From positions 62,001 through 126,000 of the forward strand of contig NZ_FMDM01000008.1 in assembly GCF_900090105.1 (NCBI RefSeq): 64,000 nt of DNA, given 5' to 3'. Below the pieces are notes generated by a model. It was not told the origin of the DNA, ran no database searches, and worked only from the letters and a program-made list of their open reading frames with translations. Position 1 is the first letter of the stretch. Each line of letters starts with the position of its first letter. The DNA comes from Micromonospora humi. GTDB taxonomy: Bacteria > Actinomycetota > Actinomycetes > Mycobacteriales > Micromonosporaceae. Shown here in pieces: positions 52,670 through 61,521 of this stretch. The position numbers and the translations under genes are program-made.

Positions 52670-53551
52670 ATGATGGCGCTCATGGGAAAGCAGAAGCATG
52701 TCGGCGACGCGACCGGTGACGGCGCCGACGCTCGGCTCGCCCTCGCGCGGGATCCCGCCACGCCGCAGATGACCCTCATCGACTTGGCGTCCGACGCGTC
52801 GGCCGAGGTCCGCAAGGCGGTCGCGACCCGCGCCGACGCGCCGGCGCAGGCGCTGCGACCGCTGACCCGGGACCACGACCGTCACGTCCGGGAGGCCGTG
52901 GCGAGGAACCCCTCGACCTCGGTCGGCAACCTCCTGCGACTCGTCCGGGACGCCGACCGGTGGGTCCGCTGGGCGGTCGCCGGCAACCCGGCCTGCGACG
53001 AGTCGGTTCGTCGGGTGATGGCGGAGGCCCCCGACAAGGAACTGCGCGGTCTCCTCGCGGAGACGCGCGAGCTGGAGCCCGAGGTGGCCGCGCGGCTGGT
53101 CCACGACGTCTCACCGGAGGTACGGGAACGTCTCGCCACCCACACCCACGACCCCGACGTGATCACGGCCCTGATGGCCGATCGCACCGCACGTGTGCGC
53201 AAGGGGCTCGCCCGCAACCCGCGCACCACCGCCGCCCAGCGCAGCGACCTCGCCCGCGACCCGGTGGTGGACGTCCGCGCCGCGCTGGTGCTCGCGGTCG
53301 GGCTGGACGAGGCGGATCTGCGACGCCTGCTCGACGACCGCTCGGTGCAGGTCCGGACGGCGATGGCGAGGTCGGAGATGATCCCGCCGCACATCCGGCA
53401 GGAGCTCGGTCGCGATCCCGACGAGATGGTCGCCGGCGTCGCGCGGGACTTCCGCCCCGGGTCGGGAAACGCCCCGGTGGTACGGGCCGCGCGGGCCGGC
53501 CACCAGTCCTCCGGCAGCGGTCGGGGCCGGCCGGGCAGTCCCCGGCGCTGA
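52670..53551 (+). CDS. Leucine-rich repeat variant (LRV/ARM-like) protein
   Basis: About 293 residues of short helical repeats of roughly 24 residues, recognised by recurring DxxxxVRxAVAxNP blocks (HVREAVARNPSTS, WVRWAVAGNPACD, RVRKGLARNPRTT). This is the LRV/HEAT-like solenoid type, a protein-interaction scaffold. The C-terminal tail is Gly/Arg/Ser-rich and probably disordered. Start is uncertain: ATGs at 52670, 52673 and 52682 are all possible and none has a clear Shine-Dalgarno; the frame stays open upstream to 52448. No signal peptide. Function unknown. Confidence 0.8.
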   Translation: MMALMGKQKHVGDATGDGADARLALARDPATPQMTLIDLASDASAEVRKAVATRADAPAQALRPLTRDHDRHVREAVARNPSTSVGNLLRLVRDADRWVRWAVAGNPACDESVRRVMAEAPDKELRGLLAETRELEPEVAARLVHDVSPEVRERLATHTHDPDVITALMADRTARVRKGLARNPRTTAAQRSDLARDPVVDVRAALVLAVGLDEADLRRLLDDRSVQVRTAMARSEMIPPHIRQELGRDPDEMVAGVARDFRPGSGNAPVVRAARAGHQSSGSGRGRPGSPRR

Positions 53552-53570
53552 GGAGGACGGCGGGGGCGCC

Positions 53571-56165
53571 TCACTCGCGACCGCCGATCGCCTCGACCGG
53601 TGGGAGCCGCATCGTGATGCGGGTCGCTGTCGTCAGCGCACCCCAGGACAGCATGGTCGTCAACGCCACGATCGCGGCGAGGCCACCGACCGGGATGCCG
53701 GGGACGGGCGACCTCGTCAGCGCGAGGCTGAAGCCGACCAGCGGCGCAACGGCTGCCAGCAACCCGAGCGTCAGCGCCGCGACGATCACGATCCGGGCCT
53801 CGCCGTTCATCATCGCCCGGACCTGGCCGGCGCCGGCGCCGACGAGCCGCAGAATCGCGAATTCCCGAACCCTCGCCGTCGTCGCCATCACCAGCGTGTT
53901 GACCACGGTGATGGCGAGATAGCCCAGCAGCACGGCCTGGAACATCAGGTCGAGCGCCCAGTCGCCCGCACCGGCGACGCCGGGCGCGGTCGCGAACGCG
54001 TCGCGGCCCCCCACCCGCACGGTCGGATACGGCCGTACGGCGTCGCGCAGCGCTTCGGCGAGCGCCGCCGCGCCTGTTCCGTCCGCGGCCCTGACCAGCA
54101 CCGCGGTGTCGACCCGCGAGGTGGTGTGCGCGACGACGAGGTCGTTGGGCAGGGTGACGTCGCCGAAGCCCAAACCGTTCTCGTAGACCGCCAGCACCCG
54201 CGGCCTGAGCACGGTCCCGTCGCCGAGGCGCAGCTCGACCGTCCCGCCGACCTCTGCGCGGGTGGTCCGCGCCGCGACGCGGCTCAGCGCCACCGTCTCG
54301 CCCCGCAGGCCCGTGAGGTCGCCGCGGAGCACCGCCAGGTCCATCGTCCGCGCGAGCCCGTCCGGGGTGACCCCCTGCGCCGCGTAGACCCTGGTGTTGA
54401 CGCCGTCCTCGGCGGGAAACGTCACGAGCACCTGGGTCCGCGCCACGGGCGTCACCACGGCGACCCCGGCCGCGCCGCGCACCGCGTCCACGACCTGCGG
54501 CGCCATCCCGGAGGACGCGGTCAGCACCCGGTCGGCGCGCAGCCCGCCGTCCACCTGCCGCTGCGCGCCGGCGATGGACGTGGCGGCGCCGCACACCTGC
54601 ACGGCGGCCAGGGCCACGCCCATGGCCAGTGGCGTGGTGGCCGCGCCGAGCCGCCGCCAGCCGGCTCGCGCGGCGGCCCCGGCGAGGTACCCGCCGGCCG
54701 AGGTCGGAGGGTTCAGCAGCCGGCCGAACACGCGCAGGAGGCCACGCAGCGGCAGCGGCCCGAGACACCCGAGCGCCGCGACGAACACCAGCACCGCGCT
54801 CGCCGCGGTGTCGGGGACCGAGTCGCCGGCCGACGCGACGTCACCCACGGTCAGCAGCAGCCCCAGCGGGACGAGCAGGACGCCGACGAGCACCCGGAGG
54901 CGGCCGAGCCTCGGCGGTTCGACCTCGGCCTCCCCGAGCGCCTGGACCGGGCTGAGCCGGGTCGCCCGGCGGGCGACCAGCCAGCCGGAGAGCCTCGCGC
55001 CGACCAGGCAGAGGAGCAGCGCGGCCAGGGTGGGCGCCGGGTGCACCCGCATCGGGAAGTCCGGCGGCATGGCGCCCGCACCGACGAACACCGCGCGCAT
55101 CGCGAACGCGAGCGCGATGCCGGGAACCGTGCCGACCAGGGCGCCCGCCAGCGCCACCAGTGTCATCTCGGCGCCGACCATCCGGCGGATCTGTCGGGGC
55201 GTCGCGCCGATCGCGCGCAGCAGCGCCAGTTCGCGGCGGCGCTGCCGCAACGACAGCCCCAGCGTGCTGCCCACCACGAACATCACGATCAGCACCATCG
55301 TCCCGCCGAAGGACGCCGCGGTCTCCACCACGAGCGTCCGGGCGTCGCCGACGTCCAGGAACTCCACGTCACCGCGGCCCGTGCCGGTGTGGACCACCGC
55401 CTCCGGCACGGCGGCGCCGATCCGTGCGGCGAGCGCCTCCGGTGTCACGCCGGGCGCGGCGAGCACGCCGACGGCGTCCACCCGGTGCGGATGTCCGGAC
55501 AACTCGCGCGCCCGGTCGTCGGTGAAGAAGACGGCGGACTGACGACGCAAGCCGTCCCCCGGTGGCTCGGCGAGGCCCACCACCCGGTAGGACGACGGCA
55601 CCGAGCCGGACACGATCCGCACGGTGGCGTCCGGCGCCACGCCGACGCGGTCGGCGAGCGCGGCGTCGAGCACCACTTCGTCGGGCCCGGCGGGCACCCG
55701 GCCCTGGCCGATCCGGAACGGGCCGAGCGCCGCGGCCGACCAGCCGTGCCCGAGGAGTTCGAGGCCGCCGTCCACCGCGTCACCCGGCACGTCGAGCCCG
55801 TCGATCGCCACGTCGACGTCGCCGATCGCGGACGCGACGCCGGGCACCGCGGCCACCGCGGTGACCGTGCCGGCGGGCAGCGTGACGCGCTCGCGATAGC
55901 GGATCTCGGACGTCTCGTCCAGCCGGAAGGACTGCGGGGCGCCCAGGACCACCGCCGCGCCCGAGTACCGCTCGGGGGCCACGCCGGCGCCGAGGCCGGA
56001 CATGAGCAGGGTGCCGCAGGCGGTGATCAGGGCCGAGCCCGCGAGGAGCGCGACGAAGGAGCCGACGAAGCCGCCCCGGCGGCCCCGGACGGTGCGCCAG
56101 GCCAGTGACAGGTCGCGGGGCAGCGGCACCCCCACGAGAACCAGCCGTCCTACCCGGCGGATCAT
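53571..56165 (-). CDS. FtsX-like ABC transporter permease, double MacB-type
   Basis: An 864-residue membrane protein with two FtsX/MacB core halves. The N-terminal helix (GFVGSFVALLAGSALITACG) and a large extracytoplasmic domain precede the first three-helix bundle (TMVLIVMFVVGSTLGL, with LALLRAIGATPRQIRRMVGAE). A second bundle near the C-terminus (VNTLVMATTARVREFAILRL) carries the matching coupling motif. It couples to the ATPase gene just upstream, whose stop overlaps its ATG by 4 bp. Likely an exporter of antimicrobial peptides or lipids, or a mechanotransmission system; the substrate is unknown. The gene converges on the LRV gene with a 19-bp gap. Confidence 0.92.
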   Translation of the reverse strand: MIRRVGRLVLVGVPLPRDLSLAWRTVRGRRGGFVGSFVALLAGSALITACGTLLMSGLGAGVAPERYSGAAVVLGAPQSFRLDETSEIRYRERVTLPAGTVTAVAAVPGVASAIGDVDVAIDGLDVPGDAVDGGLELLGHGWSAAALGPFRIGQGRVPAGPDEVVLDAALADRVGVAPDATVRIVSGSVPSSYRVVGLAEPPGDGLRRQSAVFFTDDRARELSGHPHRVDAVGVLAAPGVTPEALAARIGAAVPEAVVHTGTGRGDVEFLDVGDARTLVVETAASFGGTMVLIVMFVVGSTLGLSLRQRRRELALLRAIGATPRQIRRMVGAEMTLVALAGALVGTVPGIALAFAMRAVFVGAGAMPPDFPMRVHPAPTLAALLLCLVGARLSGWLVARRATRLSPVQALGEAEVEPPRLGRLRVLVGVLLVPLGLLLTVGDVASAGDSVPDTAASAVLVFVAALGCLGPLPLRGLLRVFGRLLNPPTSAGGYLAGAAARAGWRRLGAATTPLAMGVALAAVQVCGAATSIAGAQRQVDGGLRADRVLTASSGMAPQVVDAVRGAAGVAVVTPVARTQVLVTFPAEDGVNTRVYAAQGVTPDGLARTMDLAVLRGDLTGLRGETVALSRVAARTTRAEVGGTVELRLGDGTVLRPRVLAVYENGLGFGDVTLPNDLVVAHTTSRVDTAVLVRAADGTGAAALAEALRDAVRPYPTVRVGGRDAFATAPGVAGAGDWALDLMFQAVLLGYLAITVVNTLVMATTARVREFAILRLVGAGAGQVRAMMNGEARIVIVAALTLGLLAAVAPLVGFSLALTRSPVPGIPVGGLAAIVALTTMLSWGALTTATRITMRLPPVEAIGGRE

Positions 56166-56950
56166 CCGGCGTTCCGCCGGGCCAGGCGCGCGGCGACCTG
56201 CTCCGGGGTGGGGCGGGTCAGCTCACCCGCGAGCCGACCGTCGGCCAGGAAGACCACCGCATCGGCGTACGCGGCGGCGACCGGGTCGTGCGTGACCATC
56301 AGCACCGTCTGGCCCATGGCGTCCACCACCCGCCGCAGCAGCGCCAGGACCTGCGCGGCGGAGCGGGTGTCCAACGCGCCGGTCGGCTCGTCCGCGACCA
56401 CCACGTCCGGGCGGGTGATCAACGCGCGGGCGATCGCCACCCGCTGCTGCTGGCCGCCCGACAGCTCGTGCGGGCGTCGGGAGTGGTGCTCGCCGAGACC
56501 GACCGCGGTGAGCACCTCCCGCAGGACCCCAGGATCGGCGCGGCGGTCCGCGAGGCGCAGCGGCAACGTCACGTTGCCCTCGACCGTCAGCGAGGCCAGC
56601 AGGTTGTACGCCTGGAAGACGAAACCGATCCGTTCCCGCCGCACCTCGGTGAGGCGGGACTCGCTCAGGCCGCCGAGTTCGAGGTCGCCCAGCCGGACCG
56701 AGCCCGAGGTCGGCCGGTCCAGGCCGGCCGCGCAGTTGAGCAGCGTGCTCTTGCCGGAACCGGACGGCCCCATCACCGCGGTGAACGTGCCGCGCGGGAA
56801 CCCGACCGTCACCGCGTCCAGGGCGGGCACGGTGGTCCTCCCCGATCGGTACCGCCTGGACACCGACTCCAGGCGCACCGCGTACGCCGGGGTCCCGGTC
56901 GTCGCGGCGCGCGCGCCGCCGCCTTCCGACGGATCTCTCGTTGATCTCAC
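56162..56950 (-). CDS. ABC transporter ATP-binding protein (MacB/LolD type)
   Basis: A 262-residue ATPase: Walker A GPSGSGKST, Q-loop FVFQAYNLL, signature LSGGQQQRVAIARAL, Walker B VVVADEPTGALD, H-loop VTHD. It powers the FtsX-like permease, with which it shares a 4-bp overlap. The GTG at 56950 is the best-placed start because it leaves a divergent promoter gap of about 75 bp; the first 30 residues are not conserved and the true start may be a little further in. The gap to the divergent histidine kinase suggests that the two-component system controls this exporter. Confidence 0.92.
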   Translation of the reverse strand: MRSTRDPSEGGGARAATTGTPAYAVRLESVSRRYRSGRTTVPALDAVTVGFPRGTFTAVMGPSGSGKSTLLNCAAGLDRPTSGSVRLGDLELGGLSESRLTEVRRERIGFVFQAYNLLASLTVEGNVTLPLRLADRRADPGVLREVLTAVGLGEHHSRRPHELSGGQQQRVAIARALITRPDVVVADEPTGALDTRSAAQVLALLRRVVDAMGQTVLMVTHDPVAAAYADAVVFLADGRLAGELTRPTPEQVAARLARRNAG

Positions 56951-57025
56951 GCCGTCCGACGGTAGGTCCGCCGGCGGCCCGGACCGATACCCCGTGCCAC
57001 CGGACAGGAGGTACAGCCAGCTGTA

Positions 57026-58255
57026 GTGACGCGGTGGCCGGCAGCGGGCAGACTCGGCACCGTGCCGGAGTCGCGAGCTTCCCCGCAGGTGCCACGTGGG
57101 CGGTGGACGCGGACGCGTCGCGCCGCCGTCTACCTGGTGGGTTCGCTGTTCTCCGCCGTCGCCACGCTGCTCGCCCTGCCGCTGCTGTGCGTCCCACGGC
57201 TGGCCCGGCTCTGGGCGGGGTGGCACCGGGACCGCGCGGGACGGCTGCTCGCGCCGGAGTCGGCACCGACGCCCGCCGGCCACCCGGCCGGCCACACCGC
57301 CCGCGCGCTGCTCTGGCTGCCGGTGAACGTGCTGACCGGGGTGGCGCTCGGCCTGACGGCGTTGCTGTGCGTCGGCAACATCGCGGTCGCGGTGATCGCG
57401 ACACCCCTCTGGTGGGCGTTCAGCCCGCCGGAGCGGCCACGGCTCTTCGTCGACGTCCCGGTGCCCGACTGGACGACCGCGCTCACCCTCGGTCCGGTGC
57501 AGATCGGTGTGCTCACCGCCGTGGCGTACCTCGTCCTCCCGCCGCTGGCCGACGCCCACGCCCGGATCTGTCTCGCGGTGGCCTCGCCGGGCCCGACGGA
57601 CGAGCAGCTCGTCGAACGGGTCGCCGTGCTGACCCGCACCCGCGCGGACGTGCTCGACGCGCACGGCGCGGAGCTGCGCCGGATCGAACGCGACCTGCAC
57701 GACGGCACCCAGGCCCGCCTCGTGGCCATCGCGATGCGGCTCGCCGTGGCGCGGCAGGCGTTCGCCGGCGAGACGCGCGACGATCAGCTCGTGGCGGAGC
57801 TGCTGCGGGACGCGCACGAAGGGACCGAGGAGGCGATGACCGAGCTGCGGGAGGTGATCCGGACGGTGTATCCGCCGATCCTCGCCGACCGGGGCCTCGA
57901 CGGCGCGCTGACCGCCGTGACCGGCCGTTGCGGCGTGCCGACCCGGCTGGACATCGGCGACCTCGGGCGGGTCCCGGCGGCCACCGAGGCCATCGTCTAC
58001 TTCGCCGTCGCCGAGGCGCTCACCAACGTCGCCAAGCACAGCCGGGCGAGCGCGGCCGGCGTACGCCTCCGGCGCGCGGCCGACCGGTTGTCGGTGGTGA
58101 TCACCGACGACGGCGTCGGCGGCGCCGACGACCGGCGGGGCACCGGCATCGCCGGGATCCGGCGTCGGGTGCTCGCCCTCGACGGCACCGTGAACCTCGA
58201 CAGCCCGACCGGCGGCCCGACGACCGTCACCGTGGAGCTGCCGTGCGGGTGGTGA
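57026..58255 (+). CDS. NarL-family sensor histidine kinase
   Basis: About 409 residues. The N-terminal half has several hydrophobic segments (AAVYLVGSLFSAVATLLALP, VNVLTGVALGLTALLCVGNI, IGVLTAVAYLVLPPL). The HisKA_3 dimerisation domain has the phospho-acceptor His in RIERDLHDGTQARLV. A HATPase_c domain (AVAEALTNVAKHS, ITDDGVGG, GTGIAGIRRR) ends the protein. GTG 57026 has GGAGG about 15 bases upstream; GTG 57062 is an alternative. It overlaps the response regulator by 13 bp. It probably senses an envelope signal and controls the divergent ABC exporter. Confidence 0.92.
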   Translation: MTRWPAAGRLGTVPESRASPQVPRGRWTRTRRAAVYLVGSLFSAVATLLALPLLCVPRLARLWAGWHRDRAGRLLAPESAPTPAGHPAGHTARALLWLPVNVLTGVALGLTALLCVGNIAVAVIATPLWWAFSPPERPRLFVDVPVPDWTTALTLGPVQIGVLTAVAYLVLPPLADAHARICLAVASPGPTDEQLVERVAVLTRTRADVLDAHGAELRRIERDLHDGTQARLVAIAMRLAVARQAFAGETRDDQLVAELLRDAHEGTEEAMTELREVIRTVYPPILADRGLDGALTAVTGRCGVPTRLDIGDLGRVPAATEAIVYFAVAEALTNVAKHSRASAAGVRLRRAADRLSVVITDDGVGGADDRRGTGIAGIRRRVLALDGTVNLDSPTGGPTTVTVELPCGW

Positions 58256-58902
58256 TCGCCGAGGACAACGTCCTGCTCTCCACCGGCCTGGAGCTGTTGC
58301 TGGGCCGCGCGGGCTTCCAGATCGCGGCCGTCGTCGACGACGCGGCCGGTTTCCTCACGGCGGTACGCCGGCACCGACCCGACGTGACGATCGTCGACGT
58401 CCGGCTGCCGCCGTCCTTCCGCGACGAGGGGATCCGGGCCGCCCTGGAGGCCCGCCGTGAGCACCCCGGCCTGCCGGTCCTGGTGCTGTCGCAGTACGTC
58501 GAGCAGCAGTACGCCGCCGAGCTGCTGTCCAGCCCCGGTGGCGGCGTCGGCTATCTCCTGAAGGACCGCGTCAGCCGGGTGGACGGCTTCGTCGACGCCC
58601 TGCGCCGTGTCGCCGACGGTGGCACCGCGATGGACCCGGAGGTCATCGCGCAGCTCGTGCACCGTGCCGGCGACCCGATCGCCGCCCTCACCGCCCGCGA
58701 GCGAGAGGTGCTCGCGCTGATGGCGCAGGGGCACGACAACACCGCCATCGCCCGGCAGCTCGTCGTCACCGACAACGCCGTCCACAAGCACATCGGCAAC
58801 ATCTTCGCCAAGCTCGGCCTCGCCGTCACCGACAGCGGCCACCGCCGCGTCCTCGCGGTTCTCGCCTACCTCAACGCCGCCGGTGGGGCGCTCGGCGCCT
58901 GA
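58243..58902 (+). CDS. NarL/FixJ-family response regulator
   Basis: A 219-residue protein: a receiver domain starting VRVVIAEDNVLL with acidic pocket, the phospho-acceptor Asp in VTIVDVRLPP, and the conserved Lys in YLLKDRV. A LuxR-type HTH (LTAREREVLALMAQGHDNTA, then VHKHIGNIFAKLGL) lies at the C-terminus. GTG 58243 is used because it restores the usual receiver N-terminus. It is translationally coupled to the kinase. The frame stays open far upstream as an artefact of GC bias. Confidence 0.93.
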   Translation: MRVVIAEDNVLLSTGLELLLGRAGFQIAAVVDDAAGFLTAVRRHRPDVTIVDVRLPPSFRDEGIRAALEARREHPGLPVLVLSQYVEQQYAAELLSSPGGGVGYLLKDRVSRVDGFVDALRRVADGGTAMDPEVIAQLVHRAGDPIAALTAREREVLALMAQGHDNTAIARQLVVTDNAVHKHIGNIFAKLGLAVTDSGHRRVLAVLAYLNAAGGALGA

Positions 58903-58959
58903 CCGGTCGGGCGGGCGGCACCCGGCCGTCGCACGGGCCGGCGCCGCCGCACGCCCACC

Positions 58960-59403
58960 TCAGCCCTCGGAAGGGCCGGCGACGTTGACGACCGTGACCG
59001 GGGTGCCCAGCTCGACCGTCCGGGAGACGGTGCAGAGCCGGTCGTGCGACTGGCGCAGTGACCGGGGCAACGCCTCGCGCGCCCGGTCGCCGTCCGGTCC
59101 GTCGGGAAAGGTCACGGTGAATTCCACCCGGAGGTCCCGCATCCGGTTGCCGCCGGACTCGTCCCGGATCTTGTCGCCGCTGACCACGACGGAGAAGCTC
59201 TCCGGCTCGGCGCGGCGGCTGGTGATGTGGTCGACGTCGACGGCGGTGCACCCGCCGATGGCGGCCAGCAGCAGCTCCACCGGCGTGAAGCTGTCGCCCT
59301 GGCCCGAGCCCATGGAGAGGGATCCGCCACGGGCGTTGCGGACGGTGTAGCTCGCCAGGGCGGTGCGCTCGATCTCCACCGAGCGGAACGTGTCGTCAGT
59401 CAT
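58960..59403 (-). CDS. OsmC/Ohr-family protein
   Basis: A 147-residue OsmC-like protein. Family hallmarks are FTPVELLLAAIGGCTAVDV with the first Cys and, near the C-terminus, DRLCTVSRTVE with the second Cys. These are the redox pair that reduces organic or inorganic hydroperoxides at the dimer interface. Length is normal, no signal peptide. It is followed on the same strand side by peptide deformylase upstream (46 bp gap), probably the same transcript. Convergent with the response regulator. Confidence 0.88.
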   Translation of the reverse strand: MTDDTFRSVEIERTALASYTVRNARGGSLSMGSGQGDSFTPVELLLAAIGGCTAVDVDHITSRRAEPESFSVVVSGDKIRDESGGNRMRDLRVEFTVTFPDGPDGDRAREALPRSLRQSHDRLCTVSRTVELGTPVTVVNVAGPSEG

Positions 59404-59449
59404 GACAGCGAACTTACCGAGGCCCGCCGCCGGACGGCGGGACCGGCCC

Positions 59450-59983
59450 TCAGTGCGGGCTGGTCCTGATCCGGGCGTCGGCCCAGGCCGCCTCGCGGAG
59501 CGTGGCGAGGATGCGCTCCTGACCCCGCGGGTCCTGCCGGTCGATGAACAGCACCCCGTCGAGGTGGTCGGTCTCGTGCTGGATGCAGCGGGCCAGCAGC
59601 CCGGCGCCGACGACCTGCACCGGGTCGCCGTCCTTGGTGAAGCCTCTCGCCGCCACGTTCATCCGTCGCCTGGTGTCCAGGTAGATCCCGGGGATGGAGA
59701 GGCACCCCTCGGGGCCGTCCTGTTCCTCGTCGTCGGGGAAGTCCAGGCCCGGGTTGACGAGGTGGTCGAGTCGCCGCTCGTTGCCGGGGAGGTCCGGGTT
59801 GATGGCGAACACCCGCAGGCCGACGCCGATCTGCGGCGCGGCCAGGCCGGCGCCGCGCGCGGCGGCGAGGGTGTCGTTCAGGTCCCGGACCAGCGCGGCC
59901 AGCTCCGCGTCGAACGTGGTCACCGGCTCGGCGACCCGGCGCAGCACCGGGTCGCCGACCTTCCGGACGTCCAGCACGGTCAT
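59450..59983 (-). CDS. def: Peptide deformylase
   Basis: A 177-residue metal-dependent deformylase that removes the formyl group from new proteins. All three motifs are intact: GAGLAAPQIG (motif 1), EGCLSIPG (motif 2, metal Cys) and QHETDHLDG (motif 3, HExxH). GGGAGG lies upstream of the ATG. It could be the housekeeping copy or one of the several paralogues that actinomycetes carry; there is no fmt gene beside it, which argues for a paralogue. Confidence 0.95.
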   Translation of the reverse strand: MTVLDVRKVGDPVLRRVAEPVTTFDAELAALVRDLNDTLAAARGAGLAAPQIGVGLRVFAINPDLPGNERRLDHLVNPGLDFPDDEEQDGPEGCLSIPGIYLDTRRRMNVAARGFTKDGDPVQVVGAGLLARCIQHETDHLDGVLFIDRQDPRGQERILATLREAAWADARIRTSPH

Positions 59984-60066
59984 CGGAGCACCTCCCGTCG
60001 TCGCGGTGGCTCAGGGGCCGCCGCCCGAAGGTTACCGGTATCCGCGTCGGTTCCGCTCCTCCTGGT

Positions 60067-61362
60067 TCAACGGACGAAGACGAGGTCCGGGAGGCGCCGG
60101 GACGGCCCGTCCAGCACGTGACCGTCGCGGCCCCGCAGCCACCTGTCGAAGAACGCGGCGACGACGGTCTCCTCGGTGTGGACGGCCCGGGTCGGGTCGA
60201 TGTGCCCGATCGTCGCGGTGACGAAGCTGTCGGGGAGGTCGAGCTGCCGGGCGATCTGGGGGAGCAGCGGCACGGTGTCTTTGTAGGAGTCCTCACCCTT
60301 CGCCCCGGCGAGGTGCAGGTCGACGCGCCAGCCCGTGCTGTGGTCCCACAGCATCGTCCACGACGGCGTCCGGTGGTGGTCGGTGCCGGAGTCGCCGACG
60401 AGCAGGAACGGCCGGTCCAGGCCCTGCCGGGCCACCGGCCACAGCCCGATCGGATCCGGGATGATCGGTGACTCGATGCTGCCCCCGAGGTCGACCGCGG
60501 CCCGGATGCGGGGTTCCTCGCGCATCGCCTGCAGGGCGGTGAGCCCGCCCGCGGACACGCCGAGCATGCCGGTCCGGCGCAGGTCCAGCGCGCCGGCGAC
60601 GCCGGCGGGAAGCGCCCGTCCCTCCGCGTCCGGGTTCGTCCCGCGGTCCAGGGCCGCAAGCTCGTCGAGCACGAAGCGGGTGTCGTCGAGCCGCACGTCG
60701 AACACCCGGGCCGCCAGCCGCTGGAAGTCGTCGGGCTGCTGGGCCTCCTCGAACAGCTGCGCCAGCCGGCCGGGCACCACCCGGCCGCCCGGGAACTCCA
60801 CCTCGGACGCCTCGTAGGTGTGGTCGACGGTCACCACCACGTACCCGCGGCTGGCCAGGTCCTGCACCAGCGTGGTCGCCCAGGTTCTCGGGTCACCGGC
60901 GCCGGGGGAGTAGAGCAGCACCGGGAACGGCCGGCGGTGCCGGGCCACCGGCGCGTCGCGGTGGCCGCCGGTCCGGGTCGCGGCGAAGTCCACCCGCCCG
61001 GCCGGGATGCCGTACAGGCCGGACGCGGCGCCGTCGGCGCCGCCGAAGTGCGCCGCCGCACCGGGCGACATGTGCGGCGCGCGCGGGAAGCGGTCGACGT
61101 CCCGGGCCGGGTACCAGAGGCTGACCATCAGTTCCCGGCGCCGTGGACCGTCCGTCCACGGATCGGTGCGGGAGCGGTCGACCAGGTGCAGCTCCGTCGT
61201 GCCGACCGGGTACGGACCGGTCGGCGCGGGCAGGATCAGCCGAGCCGGTCGGTCGGTTCCCGACGAGGCCGGTGGCGCGGCGGACGACGGTGTCGCGGCG
61301 GTGATCGTCACGGCGCCGACGAGCAGCGACGCGACCAGTGCTGAGCGGATTCTCCGGATCAT
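60067..61362 (-). CDS. Secreted PAF-acetylhydrolase-like alpha/beta hydrolase
   Basis: A 431-residue exported esterase. The signal peptide (MIRRIRSALVASLLVGAVTI, cleavage after PSSAA) is followed by an alpha/beta hydrolase of the platelet-activating-factor acetylhydrolase/dienelactone hydrolase type: FPVLLYSPGAG (oxyanion region), nucleophile Ser in GVSAGGLTAL, and His probably in TIGHIDPTR. ATG 61362 has AGGAG upstream and starts the signal peptide; an upstream GTG or ATG at 61392 is less likely. It probably hydrolyses short acyl or phospholipid esters outside the cell. Stands alone. Confidence 0.88.
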   Translation of the reverse strand: MIRRIRSALVASLLVGAVTITAATPSSAAPPASSGTDRPARLILPAPTGPYPVGTTELHLVDRSRTDPWTDGPRRRELMVSLWYPARDVDRFPRAPHMSPGAAAHFGGADGAASGLYGIPAGRVDFAATRTGGHRDAPVARHRRPFPVLLYSPGAGDPRTWATTLVQDLASRGYVVVTVDHTYEASEVEFPGGRVVPGRLAQLFEEAQQPDDFQRLAARVFDVRLDDTRFVLDELAALDRGTNPDAEGRALPAGVAGALDLRRTGMLGVSAGGLTALQAMREEPRIRAAVDLGGSIESPIIPDPIGLWPVARQGLDRPFLLVGDSGTDHHRTPSWTMLWDHSTGWRVDLHLAGAKGEDSYKDTVPLLPQIARQLDLPDSFVTATIGHIDPTRAVHTEETVVAAFFDRWLRGRDGHVLDGPSRRLPDLVFVR

Positions 61363-61521
61363 GGACGACTCCTGGGCGACCGGGGGCCGCACCGGACCGG
61401 CGGCCCTTCACCAGTCCGACGCTACGAGCGGCACGCGCGGCGAACATCGAGGCCAGCACCCAACTCCGGCCGGGGGAAAACCTCCGGCGTCGCGCTGGCG
61501 GTCGATGTCTACCCTGGCCCC

